NCBI GenBank assembly: GCA_963576475.1
Contig: OY754964.1
Coordinates: 3,987,649 to 4,051,648 of the forward strand
Direction of reading: 5' to 3'
Source: Molanna angustata
Lineage: Eukaryota > Arthropoda > Insecta > Trichoptera > Molannidae
DNA length: 64,000 nucleotides
The notes under the pieces were generated by a model. The model did not search any database. It had not been told where the DNA came from and worked only from the letters and a program-made list of their open reading frames with translations. The position numbers and the translations under genes are program-made. The stretch's first letter is position 1. Every line of letters starts with the position of its first letter. Of the stretch, positions 1 to 9,402 are shown piece after piece.

Positions 1-110
1 AGTCTACCACCTCGGAACAGGCGTGGCCTAGTGAGATGGTCCAAACCAACCCAACTAATTTGTTATGTTGCTAATATAAAATGTAATTTTTGGTGTATGT
101 AATAAAAAAA
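1..110 (+). mobile_element. 3' tail of a non-LTR retrotransposon (partial at window edge)
   Basis: The window opens inside a LINE 3' untranslated tail. Positions 6-40 form a stem-loop: outer arms ACCACCTC and GAGATGGT surround an inner core with AACAGG and CCTAGTG. An A-rich tail with AATAAAAAAA follows at about 100-110. The same tail design recurs at 9506-9540, directly after LINE coding sequence, which is why I call this a LINE tail. Any coding part lies outside the window. Confidence 0.7.
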
Positions 111-970
111 TATGTATTTCCTTGTCTATTGCGTTTTATTTCGATCCAAATATACCAACGCATGATTACAAATTAAAATATATGATATTTTAAAGAAAAC
201 ATTCTATAGTTATACATACATATATATGAAATTATCTATGGAATTCATTCGACTGTAGGCATTGCAAGTTGAAGGACAGAATATATTTGCTTGTAAACTA
301 TTCTCGAAATAAATTACATATAGTTCCTATAAGCACAAGACTCTTTTCATTTGGTCACTTTGCCACAATGGATTCACATTTCCTTAAGATTTTAATGATT
401 GAATTTCCAGCGTCTTTTTTATAATTTATCTAGCATTTATAAGAAGGAAGTCATTTGAATTTCATCTTCCTTATCTTAATATAATAATTCATTTGATATT
501 TACTTACTCTCGACTTCAATCTTAATCTTGACCTCTATTAGAACGTCTTTCTACGCTCGACGATTCTTGACTTTTCACCCTCCAGTCCACCTCTTTAAAT
601 ATAAATAAATTTGAATTTAAATATTTCTCTTTTACTAAATTAATAAATTAAAACTAGTTCTCAGCCAGGTAATAATATGTTGACGTGCGATTTAATATTA
701 AAATAACCTATTTTTTTAATACTTTGATTTTACAAAATTTAAATTCTTAATCAGATCGAAGAAAGCGTGTTGAGCTTATTAAAGCAAGCTCTACTGTTTA
801 AGAAAAAACTGTTTAAGAAAAAAACACTGAGGATAAAATAAGATAAATAAAAGAAATATAAACATAAAAAAATTCAACAGAAAGAGTTCTGCTACACTAC
901 ATAAATCCATTGTTTGTAGAGTGTTTGTCAAATGTTAGAATAGATAGGTACTATAGACGATCTTCACACA
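111..970. other. AT-rich stretch, nothing recognised
   Basis: No open frame with recognisable content, no tandem array and no clear inverted repeat were seen. Poly-A and poly-T runs are scattered throughout. Confidence 0.5.
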
Positions 971-974
971 TTTT

Positions 975-1115
975 AGTGTGAACTTATCCACAGCTATTAG
1001 CTCAAGATAAAAGAACAAAAAAGATCAATGTATGATATACATATATGACAGTTGTCACTTCCATATTATATTGATTTATCTCTTCTTGAGCTAAATGACA
1101 CATTGTCTAGGGGGC
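975..1115. mobile_element. Degenerate palindromic (MITE-like) element
   Basis: The left arm reads TTAGCTCAAGATAAA and the right arm reads TTATCTCTTCTTGAGCTAA, with a second matched segment (GATCAATGTATGATAT against ATATTATATTGATT) nearer the centre. The right end, ATTGTCTAGGGGGCA, closely resembles the end of the well-preserved palindrome at 6167-6333 (GTTGTCTAGGGGGGCT), so the two probably belong to one family. The left end has decayed. There is no coding capacity. Confidence 0.55.
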
Positions 1116-1900
1116 AGATTCCATTTACAAAACATATTTTTAACGCGAGTTTCGCATTGGACTTTTTAGTCTTTCGTTTTTAAATTAAATTGTTTCATGT
1201 CAGAATAAATTTAAGACAAGTTGACTTAACATTATCTTTTGACGGACGAAACTTTCAGCTTTTTAAAGTGTCAAAGTCATCATTTTTTTTGTGTCTGACC
1301 AAAATTAAAAGGTTTTAATTTGACTATAGCGATAACGCCGGAGAAAAATCTCGGCAAATATTTTTTTGCGTCATAAGCTTATAATCCCCGAAGGACCTAA
1401 TCCTTGGTTAAATTTTTCGAAGCTTTACATAATCCACCACTTGGGTTAGTAGAGTAGTCGTTGGCTCACATTTTTTCAACGTTCGTTATATGTATTTTGA
1501 TATCTCGTACTTAGATTTGCGGAAGATCAAAATACCGTTATAATAATAAAATGATTTTTTAACGAATCCTAACATTTTGACAATGTTTCTGCAATATCAG
1601 CTAATTAAGATTCCTCCAAAAGATATTTTGAATTTAAAATATTGATTCAAAGTTGAAAAGAGTTGATATATTTTTATTTTTTGCTTAATATATATGGCAA
1701 TTCACCCTATTTAGAGTGCTATATGCCTTATATAAAATTATAAATAACAAAATAAGGTTGGGAGTAGTTTCAGGAGATCATTGAAAGGATTAAAATTGTG
1801 TGTTTTAACAAATTTTAACAATAAGACATTTTTTTTTAATTATTAAGAGATAACATGTGGGAGATATTAATCGGAGATGTATGAACAGTGCCGATCAAGG
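1116..1900. other. AT-rich stretch, nothing recognised
   Basis: I see no gene-like frame, repeat array or structured element here. Confidence 0.5.
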
Positions 1901-1938
1901 ATTGATCCTTACCACTGATATTAGACCGGTTATTACAA

Positions 1939-2217
1939 TTAATAAACATAATATGTTCCAGAGTCTCGATCCTCTTCTAGTCCACACTCACAGGTGGGGC
2001 TACTTAATACATGTATTTTAAACAGGTGAGTAGCCACAATACAGTCACCAATCCTCATTCTCGTTAAACAGGAAATGTCTCTTCTAGAAAACCCTTTTCT
2101 GAAACCAAGGTTTTGAGGGAATTGTGGGCTGGATTCTAGCATAAAACGATCGATCCAGCATAGATTCCAACATAGAGGTGATATTATCTGATTCCGATAT
2201 CGAGTTATTTTAAACAT
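1939..2217 (-). pseudogene. Non-LTR retrotransposon ORF2 C-terminal fragment
   Basis: A 92-codon open frame with no convincing start. Residues about 44-68 (SRRDISCLTRMRIGDC then THLF) followed by a CECG cysteine motif match the end of the RNase H-like/C-terminal region of I, Jockey and R1-type LINE polyproteins, where an arginine-rich LTRxRxG segment precedes CxCG. The expected remaining HC residues of the knuckle are missing because the frame stops soon after CECG. It is a 5'-truncated relic with no host function. The exact clade is uncertain. Confidence 0.6.
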
Positions 2218-2324
2218 CCATAAAAAAACTCAGATCGAAAGTATTGATCAAATTAATATAGGTAAGCAATATAATGAATTTGTAAGAAAATATATTTAAT
2301 TTTATTTTATATAACTTCTCTGGC

Positions 2325-2515
2325 GACTAACAGGTACTTTGTCATAAATTAATTTAACACGCACCCAATAACAAGTTGCCACATTCTGGAGACTGACGAT
2401 GTTTATCGTCTCACAGATCCAGAATGAAAACAAAATTTAATATTGTGTCTCCACCGGGAATCGAACCCGGGACCTTTGGATCAGCAGCCTGATGAGCCAT
2501 GAAGGTTGACAAGAT
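2325..2515 (-). mobile_element. tRNA-derived SINE, family 2
   Basis: Read on the minus strand, a tRNA-like head contains a box B (GGGTTCGATTCCCGG). A body follows with GATCTGTGAGACGATAAA, then GTCTCCAGAATGTGGCAA, and it ends near GACAAAGTACCTGTTAGTCGCC. The same body recurs at 21290-21490 (plus) and 58960-59125 (minus). Three dispersed copies sharing a pol III promoter head and a unique body define a SINE family. The cloverleaf is incomplete, so this is not a functional tRNA gene. Confidence 0.7.
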
Positions 2516-2603
2516 CTATGTATAATACATATTATTTTATGTATATTGTCTCTCATTGGTAAAAGGATGCGTAGGTATATTTAATCTAAATTTATTTAAT
2601 CTT

Positions 2604-2700
2604 GGAGATGGAGGAAGATTTGGAAATTCTTCTTCCCAGGACCTATGGAAAAAGATCATAGATCTACAAAAAGAGGAAGAAGAAGAAGTAGACTCCTAAC
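2604..2700 (+). repeat. Single diverged unit of the 3'-window tandem repeat
   Basis: The segment beginning GAGATGGAGGAAGATTTGGA and continuing through TTCTTCTTCCCAGGA into a GAAGAAGAAG run resembles the unit tandemly repeated at about 62880-63870 (GAGATGGAAGGACAATTGGA, then CTTCTTCTCCCAGGATA and GAAGAAGAAG). It stands alone here, which suggests the array unit is also an interspersed repeat. Confidence 0.4.
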
Positions 2701-3037
2701 TTCAAATCCGATTCCAATTTCGATTTTTCCAACAAGAACCTACCTTTGTATGTAGGTTAGTTTAAATCGTCATAATAGATAATATGAATATACGCCAGCG
2801 ACAGGTAGATAAATACTAAGCAAAAATTTTAAATAGAGATCGGATGTGATCATCAAGAGTAATCCAGATTATCTTTTCAAACATCATCTCTCTACATCAT
2901 TTCTCAAAATACATACCAAAGTATACCTAACCTAATTCATAATATGACTCAAATGTATAATACCTAAATTTATTATGTCAATATTAGGTATACCTCTTAA
3001 TTTTTATATTTCTTTAATGTGGATGTTCGAAAGACTT

Positions 3038-3217
3038 ACCTATCTAGTACTTACTTACTTTCCGTGTCCGGAACACCATCATATTGGTTGGTGCTCCGGT
3101 GGTGGAAGGATTGGCCGGCATTCTGCCGTTTCCAGGGACGCCCGATTGCTTTTCCGAAGTTAACCGAAACTCAATCTACGTGGAGGCTCCTTCCGTGTCC
3201 CCTAAACCTATCTAGTA
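3038..3217. mobile_element. GC-rich insert bounded by a 12-bp direct repeat
   Basis: ACCTATCTAGTA occurs at 3038-3049 and again at 3206-3217. Between them lie about 156 bp of distinctly GC-rich DNA inside AT-rich surroundings, with TTCCGTGTCC repeated near both inner edges. Direct repeats of this length resemble target duplications left by retrotransposition. GC-rich sequence with CCCCGCGGAGCGGG continues to about 3280, so the true boundary is uncertain. No product is recognised. Confidence 0.4.
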
Positions 3218-3284
3218 AGTAGGTACAGTCTCCGACAAATTTCTTGAGCCTTTTCCCCGCGGAGCGGGACGGTTTGTACAATTT

Positions 3285-4095
3285 ATATTATTAACCATAT
3301 TTACAATGACAATGACAAGAAGATTACTGCTGCCCAACTAGGAAATTCTGTTCTAGAGCTAGCAGTGTACAATTTTAAGTGCCAATATAAGCAATTATGA
3401 ACCCGGTGATAGTTCCAGTTCCACGTTAAATAGTAACACAATCTCAGTATTCTGCACTCACAACCGCCACCTCAACAAACATTATAGGAGGCACAGCTCA
3501 TACAAAATACATAGATTAAACAGGTCCTAATGTCACTAGCGTCTACAATCCGCATTGACCATTCCGCATTCTGTTTCCGGTTGCCTCTCTGATTGGTTGA
3601 GGTCTCGTAGTATGGAGTCAAATGAGCTATGAAATTTTATATTAAATATTAAAAATTAAATAAAATATGTAAATTTAATTTATAATAATTTATTATTCAA
3701 TTTATAAAGCAACTCGCTTAGGCGAGTCGCTATTGTTATTATAAACAAACTTAAACCTAACCTAAGAATGCAGAAAAGAAGAGCTGGGACTAGATGTTAC
3801 TCTAATGTCCGTCATGATACCTGTCATCAATCCAACATCTGACGCGATTTTTTAATTACAGAACCATAGAAAAGAGATTATTCACTACGCTGGTGTAGTT
3901 GATATGATTCACATACGTTCAAAATCAAATCAAATATTTTGTTTGTGTTACTCAAAGAGCATCGCGAATATAATTGGGCATTGATACAAATATTATTTAT
4001 AATTTTATCACGAATTATTTTAGTGTTTATTGTTGAATACTCAGTATTTGTGAATACTCAATATTACATAATATAGGTACCTAACTACTAAACAA
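3285..4095. other. Stretch without recognisable genes
   Basis: It has moderate base composition to about 3620 and is AT-rich afterwards. GCAACTCGCTTAGGCGAGTCGC at about 3711-3732 contains the short palindrome GACTCGCC/GGCGAGTC. No coding frame or dispersed repeat was recognised. Confidence 0.45.
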
Positions 4096-4097
4096 GC

Positions 4098-4254
4098 AAA
4101 AAGACACAAATTTTCGCCTTGCGCACCCACGTGACTAACTCAGGTTGTTTTCCGATAACTATAGGTTTTGCGATACATAGTAGATAGGTATATTTATCTT
4201 AAAACAACTTGAAACCGTCACGTGGGTGCGCAGATCGAAAATTTGTTTCTTTTT
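4098..4254. mobile_element. Foldback element with ~50-bp arms, interrupted at its right end
   Basis: The left arm (AAAAAGACACAAATTTTCG, then GCGCACCCACGTGAC, then GGTTGTTTT) is matched inverted by the right arm (AAAACAACTT, GTCACGTGGGTGCGC, CGAAAATTTGTTTC). A relative at about 16855-17040 has CACGTGGATGCGCAGATCG followed without a break by ACTTGGTTG and a GTGCAAACCGCCCC segment. Here that continuation resumes only at 4899, after a LINE insertion, so the element is split. Confidence 0.65.
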
Positions 4255-4258
4255 ACTT

Positions 4259-4898
4259 TTTTTTTTTTATTTATTTTATTAATAAAGAATATAATTACAA
4301 TTATCGTGTTATTTTGCCTAATCCCTTAAGGGGATTTTTGGCTGTGATCTTAATTGTAACAATTTTATAATATGCAAAAAATATAAAAATATGTATATAC
4401 GTATATATACACATACATACATATATACATATAAACTTCAATTAAAAACTAATATTGTACATGTATTTATATACAACATTTTTCCTACAAAGTCCGGAAC
4501 AACCCGCGCTCACCCCTTAGATCAACCATCGAGGATTTTTGTGTAATATATATCCTTTGGCTTTCTTTTTGAATTCCTCGATGGATCCACACTGCTTCAA
4601 GCTGGCAGGCATGGGGTTCCAGACCTTGGGCAGCAGCACATCTTCGGTCCTACGTCCATAGTCATTGTTGAATTTGTTTGTACGTAAAAGTTTGTTGGTC
4701 ACTGATCTAGTTTGTCTGTCGTGTGTTATTAGTAGTCTGTCTTTAGGTCTCAAAAAATGCTCAACCAGAATGCTATACTCCACTCTCCTCTGAAGAGACA
4801 ATACTTTAGATCGGTCGAAAAGGCATTTATTTTTCCTTTTTAACTTTTTAGCTATTTTTTTAGTAATAATATTTTTTAGGATTGTGCAAATTGGATTG
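4259..4898 (-). mobile_element. 5'-truncated LINE inserted into the foldback element
   Basis: A minus-strand LINE. Its poly(A) tail is the T-rich run at 4256-4285 on the plus strand and its coding end is at 4517. It is flanked by TACTT at 4254-4258 and 4899-4903, a probable target duplication. Uninterrupted host-repeat sequence exists at about 16966-16985 (TTTTACTTGGTTG), which identifies the empty site. The insertion is therefore younger than the foldback family. Confidence 0.7.
4517..4898 (-). pseudogene. LINE ORF2 C-terminal fragment
   Basis: The frame reads through typical C-terminal LINE reverse-transcriptase sequence: an RRVEYSI segment, then YGRRTEDVLLPKVWNPMP and EEFKKKAKGY just before the stop. 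The pattern R-T/S-E-x-V/I-L-x-P-x-x-W-N-x-x-P followed by FKxxLK is characteristic of CR1/Jockey-like and related LINEs. The reading frame is still open, so the insertion is not very old. The first ~11 codons of the apparent frame (4899-4930) come from the host repeat and not from the LINE. Confidence 0.65.
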
Positions 4899-4970
4899 TA
4901 CTTGGTTGGTATATGTGCAAACCGCCCCACTCCACGGCAAAATGTTCAAGAAGTTGGTGGCATCTAGGTT
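4899..4970 (+). mobile_element. Right remainder of the split repeat
   Basis: The segment ACTTGGTTGGTATATGTGC, then AAACCGCCCC, TCCACGGCAAAATGTTCAAG and AAGTTGGTGG continues the element broken at 4258. It matches the uninterrupted copy at about 16966-17033. Confidence 0.6.
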
Positions 4971-5575
4971 TATGGTGTGTTTTTATTTTAAAATCTGAGA
5001 CATTAGAAAAATTCATAGTAGGTAGGTACTATAAGTTTCTTTTTATGATTTTTTTTAAACTCAAACCTTACAAAGAATAAATTGATATAATTTTTACTAG
5101 GCGACATGTTTTTTTCATGACGTAGATAAAAAACATTTTTTTATAAAATTCATCCGATCCGAAGCGTTCTGGTCATATTTCATTGATGTCAAAAAGAAAG
5201 TTACCTACACGAATATTCCTTGTTACAAAGAGAGGAGACACGAGTTGGATACTCCCCAAGGAGACTAAGGACCAAGAAATGAAGACTTTTGGCAAAAATC
5301 TTCCAAGATTCCCGAGAGACTGTCTCCGGCAGAAGTTTGGAATAATAAGAAGCGAGCGAGACAAATCCGTTGTATAGAAAAACATAAAGAAGAAAGTATT
5401 ATTCACAGGTCGGGTAAACATAAATATGAAAAAAAAACAAATAGTTTTATTAATTTAGTTAACAACAAAAAAATACTTAATTGAAGGTAAAGTTTTGAAA
5501 ATGTTCGTAACTATTCATAAAACAGAAATTCCATAGAAAAAAAATAATGTAGGTTCTTATAATAAATCGATAACA
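4971..5575. other. Stretch with no recognised gene
   Basis: A 64-codon frame at 5183-5377 (plus) is charged and contains KIPERL-like text in an overlapping frame, but it matches no family I know and has no clear splice sites. It is left uncalled. Confidence 0.4.
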
Positions 5576-5577
5576 CT

Positions 5578-5995
5578 AAAATAATAGTCTGAATATATGC
5601 CTCGGAAACCTGGACAGTAACAAAACACGATGAAAACAGACTGGACGCCTTTGATAGAAAAATATTACGTAGAATATATGGACCAATTAACGACGGTCAA
5701 ACATGATGCAAAAGTTATAAAATCGAGATCTTTGATCTTTACCAGGACATCAGCGTAGTCAAGTGCATTAGGATTAACAGACTACGCTGGTTGGGACATT
5801 TATGCCGTATGGATGATCTGGGGATCCCAAAAAGGGTGTTGTTTAATGACACAACCGGTAGAAGAAGCGTAGGGAGACCTAAACTACGATGATTGGACGG
5901 CGCTGTCGGGCTATGGGGCAGCAGAACTGGAGAAGGTTCTTGGAGGCAGCTAGGAACCATCAAGGGTTGTGACGCTGAGGATGATGATGATGTAC
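5578..5995 (+). pseudogene. RTE-like LINE ORF2 C-terminal fragment (family a)
   Basis: Despite frame breaks, translation shows YASETWTVTKHDENRLDAFD, then RKILRRIYGP, RINRLRWLGHLCRMDD, and GRRSVGRPKLR. These are the thumb/C-terminal landmarks of RTE-type LINE polyproteins: ETW followed by KxLRxIxG, RWxGHxxRM and GRPxxRW. A stop follows GRPKLR, and there are internal stops around 5703. The end is a short (GATGAT)n tail at about 5979-5994. A second tail of the same family lies at 50245-50400. Confidence 0.7.
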
Positions 5996-6097
5996 ATTAA
6001 TATGAAGGTGGTCGGTTCTCCAATAATATTCCAACTTCGTCTCTATTGAGATGTTAAAAGCTTACATACTATAAAATACATATATTATGTATGTACA

Positions 6098-6419
6098 TAG
6101 ATGGGTCGATAGCAAAGCGGGCATCGCACTGGGTTGAAATCCAGTGATGGAGAGTTTGAACCCATGAGTCCCCCTAGACAACATGCCATTTAAGCTAAGC
6201 GTTATCTCGCTAAGCGATAGTAAATGTATGGAATTGCTGGCTGTCACGTGACGTCACTGCCACAAATTCCATACATTCGGTATCGCTAAGCGAGATAACG
6301 ATTAGCTTAAATGGCATGTTGTCTAGGGGGGCTGGTTGGCTCTACCTATAGGTGTCATTTGCTTATAGCTCAAGCATTTATGCTTAATTTTGTGAATATG
6401 AGGATGTATATACACAATT
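6098..6419 (+). mobile_element. tRNA-derived SINE, family 1, interrupted
   Basis: The head (GATGGGTCGATAGCAAAGCGG, box B GAGTTTGAACCC) lies at 6098-6166. The body (CTACCTATAGG, then TAGCTCAAGCATTTATGCTT and GAGGATGTATATACAC) resumes at about 6334. Uninterrupted relatives on the minus strand at 44380-44540 and 52190-52340 show head and body adjacent. The intervening 167 bp is the palindrome at 6167-6333. Confidence 0.7.
6167..6333. mobile_element. Palindromic MITE inserted in a SINE
   Basis: It is nearly a perfect palindrome. The left arm AGTCCCCCTAGACAACATG, then CCATTTAAGCTAA, GTTATCTCGCTAAGCG and ATGTATGGAATT is mirrored by the right arm ending CATGTTGTCTAGGGGGGCT. The centre (TGGCTGTCACGTGACGTCACTGCCA region, 6238-6262) is itself partly self-complementary and contains GTCACGTGAC. 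There is no coding capacity. It resembles a single-stranded-foldable non-autonomous DNA element. A decayed relative lies at 975-1115. Confidence 0.75.
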
Positions 6420-6975
6420 TTCATTCGGCCATCGAGGGAGATCGCGATCCACTTCCACGCCGGCGACGCTATAGAGCCCATTGGCCCTGTTCGCCACCGG
6501 ACGCAGCCGCAACATCGGACAAACACAAAATATCCACCATCCATCGGGTTCAACCACTGCCCCCGAGAATCCAACCACACACGTTATGGCCTCCGATTGG
6601 TCTCGAAATCGGCCGCTAAGAACACTCCGTTTCAAGTCGGAGGGGCTTGTACCCCGACCCCTCGGTCCTCGTGTTGGCGTCCGAAGGTTCCGCGGGCTAA
6701 CACCGGGGGCATCCGACGCAATCATCACCTGTCAGATTTGACGTCTAGTTGTCAACACAGGATGTCTGACCCGACGTCTGCGCCGGCGGTGTGCCCGAAC
6801 CACACAACAACATTCGCCACAGTTTGACGAGTAACTGCCGAGCGAGACTGAAGGCGTTCGTCCTGCTCTTCTCTAAGTACAGAATTGACGAGGGCACAAC
6901 AGCGTCGGCCGCCCACCCCCGCCTTTACTGCCTAGGCCCTTAGAGCCGCAACCTAGGCCCATATTCATTCGGCCA
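6420..6975. mobile_element. GC-rich insert bounded by a 12-bp direct repeat
   Basis: TTCATTCGGCCA occurs at 6420-6431 and 6964-6975. The ~530 bp between are strikingly GC- and CpG-rich compared with the AT-rich neighbourhood. Open frames exist on both strands (for example 6311-6619 plus and 6384-6728 minus), as expected of GC-rich DNA, and none matches a family I know. The likely origin is a fragment of a GC-rich retroelement 5' region or a retrocopy. There is no poly(A) tail next to the right repeat. Confidence 0.5.
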
Positions 6976-6983
6976 GTTAGTTA

Positions 6984-7040
6984 TTCATCATTTTTAAAAA
7001 CGAGTGAGTTGTGGCCAACGCTATACTCCTCACTACCAAG
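6984..7040 (-). repeat. Dispersed repeat, 'CCAACGCTATAC' family
   Basis: ACGAGTGAGTTGTGGCCAAC, then GCTATACTCCTCACTACCAAG is the reverse complement of 61230-61282, and a further relative occurs at 59742-59790. It is a short copy of a dispersed non-coding family. Confidence 0.55.
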
Positions 7041-7884
7041 TCACCCCACTGACTTTCTGAGCTTGAGGTAACTTTGAAATATTTGACAGTTTATAAGATT
7101 GAGAAGCACTGATCAGATATCCTTCAAAATCTAATTTGCGAAAAGAACCGAATGAGTAGGTAGATACTTTATAATCCAGATACATTATGATCAAACTTTC
7201 AGAATACAATCTCAGCATTCATTATACTAATATGTAGATTATCTGCAATATAAAGAATAATCTTAAAAAAATGCGAAATCATATCTACCCACTGTATCCC
7301 CTTGGGGTAATGATGAGTAAAAAATTTATTTCATTCGAGTCTTCCAATGAGTAACCTAAGTATATTGATTTAATTATTATATTTAGGATTCTTCAAACTT
7401 TTGAGTTCCAACTTAACTTTTTAAAGAAAAGTCATGTTTTGATAGCAATCATTTATATAGCGCCATTTAATGATAAAATATTATTTCTATATGTAAAGCT
7501 ATTGAATTAATTGCTCTACGAAACAATGTAGTCTTAACTTATATCACTTACAACTATTTTTCTACAATTATCTGAGATCCGTGTTTGTCTTTCCATCCAA
7601 TATCCATATATTATGTCCATCCACTAAAAATAAGATCATAGTAAGCCACTTTAATATTAATTCAGCAAATGATTGGTACTCCTGCACTTAGAGGATTGTT
7701 GACGGACTGGTTGCTAAGAATGGAAAGAAGGGATACTGAAAAGGTACTTTCCTATGTCCCTATGAACGTAAATTGTATAAATAAATTAATAACATGGTGT
7801 GTTTGTGCGAAACAGGTCATACTATATCTGATATAGTTTTGTTTTATTTTTTTACTTTATTGTTTAATATATTTTTGTTTAGTT
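7041..7884. other. AT-rich stretch, nothing recognised
   Basis: No gene-like frame, array or palindrome was recognised. Confidence 0.45.
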
Positions 7885-8360
7885 ATACATATATAATCGA
7901 CAGCAACTTGACTATACACGATTGTACTCGACGTCAAAGCTGCTCCTGCAAGACTCTCAATAGGACAGCGGAAATTAAATACTTAGGTATTTACATTGAC
8001 AATTTCTTTAGATGGACTGAACACATAAACGCAACTGCGAAAACAATTAGAAAACTTATATATTTATTCAAAAAAATTCGTAATATAATGGACCAAAAAA
8101 CTTTAAAAACTATATATTATGCTTTAGCACAATCCATTATCTCTCACGGAATGATTGGATGGGGAGGTGCAGCTAAAACAAATATGGATCCTCTCTTCAA
8201 AGCTCAAAAAGCTCTCATTAAAGTAATTACAAAAAAACCTTTCCTTTTCCCAACCATTCAACTATTTAAAGACTTTAACGTACTAACTGTAACACAACTT
8301 TATGTAAAACAAATACTAATGGCCGTGTTCACCAAGGTACATCAAATGGATCATCAACTA
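7885..8360 (+). pseudogene. CR1/Jockey-like LINE ORF2, C-terminal part (first piece)
   Basis: The frame shows IKYLGIYIDNFFRWTEHI, then RKLIYLFKKIRNIM, KTIYYALAQSIISHGMIGWG and KPFLFPT. These are the C-terminal landmarks of non-LTR reverse transcriptases: YLGxxID..L.W..HI, then YYAL..SII.YG...WGG. It is truncated 5' of these motifs. The hydrophobic residues encoded before about 7885 are not part of the LINE. The ORF is broken at about 8365 by an inserted element and resumes at 9121. Confidence 0.75.
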
Positions 8361-8364
8361 ACTA

Positions 8365-9118
8365 CCTGCTCGGAGCTCAAATCCTTGAGTGCATCACTCA
8401 GTGAATTTGTATTTCACCAACCAAAAACCAACATTCTTAATTGAGCCCTAGGCTCAACTCTCCTTAAATTTCCGGTGTAAAGGAATACGAACTCAAGTTA
8501 AATTATATAGAAATATTTAAAAATCAAGAACACATAATTTATCTTGTTTCCTTTATTAAAATAACAATCAAATATTATGACAGTGTGTAGTTCACAATTT
8601 TTACAAGTTTCTGAATTTGTTTGAAAAAAAGTATTACTTTGATCTCATCAGTAGGTATATTCGCATTAGTGTCGTAAATGGCCGCGAGCGCTGTATACCT
8701 GAAACCATGTTTACAAACATATCGCATACCTGCTATTCTACCCTTGCTAATACCTGTGTCTTTGTGCATACCGCCATTATTGTTTTCGTTGACATCAATT
8801 ATGCTGTTTTAAATGAAATTTAATTTTATTTAACAAATACAAAAAGCAATGTTTTGACACCATGATTTTTTCACAAACCCAGTCAATCGTGATAATAATA
8901 TAACTGGATAATATAGAAATCAAATATAATATAAAATATAACAACAAATGCTAAAATGTAATAATTTTAGTTACAAAATACGTTGATGAATGACTTGATC
9001 CACAAAAGACCGTCACTTAAGAATTGAGTCGCCGGCGTCACTTAACGGTAGTAAGATTGTTTGGTGAAACGTAATTTTACGCTTAGTGCATCAAAAAATT
9101 GATTTTAGCGCTTAGGAA
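8365..9118. mobile_element. TIR-bounded non-coding element inserted in the LINE
   Basis: The left part (CTCAAATCCTTGAGTGCATC, then TATTTCACCAACCAA) and the right part (TTGTTTGGTGAAACG, then AGTGCATCAAAAAATTGA) are imperfect inverted repeats roughly 90 bp long. The element sits exactly where the LINE reading frame is interrupted. It has no transposase, so it is a non-autonomous DNA-transposon candidate. The exact ends and target duplication could not be fixed by eye. Confidence 0.5.
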
Positions 9119-9120
9119 CC

Positions 9121-9402
9121 TTGGTGAAAGTGGGGGTAATACACTTTCACAACGATAAAGAAAACCATATCACTGCTCAACATTCTCACGATACAAGACA
9201 CAGACTTCAACTAATAACTCCGAAGACGAATACTGCATACGGACATAGACATTATCAATACTTGGCTCCAAAAATACTAAATTTAGTTGCTAAAGACATA
9301 AAGGACATACAGATAATGAAGAAAACAAGACTAAAACTAACAATTCATACGTGGCTATATAATAAAGGGATTGACTATTGTCAGCAAATTGTCAATCCTT
9401 AA
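9121..9402 (+). pseudogene. CR1/Jockey-like LINE ORF2, C-terminal part (second piece)
   Basis: This resumes the LINE frame with HSHDTRHRLQL, then YGHRHYQYLAPKILN and KLTIHTWLYNKG, ending in a stop at 9402. The H-x-T-R ... Y-x-x-P-K-x-x-N ... K...WL order is the usual end of this LINE class. The hairpin tail follows 104 bp downstream. Confidence 0.7.

Noticed and set aside
5183..5377. 64-codon plus-strand frame with charged residues
   Set aside because: It has no family match and no neighbouring exons. The minus strand is equally open, so coding status cannot be supported.
6311..6830. Several open frames on both strands of the GC-rich insert
   Set aside because: Frames on both strands with no family match are expected of GC-rich DNA. 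No start, stop or splice evidence singles one out.
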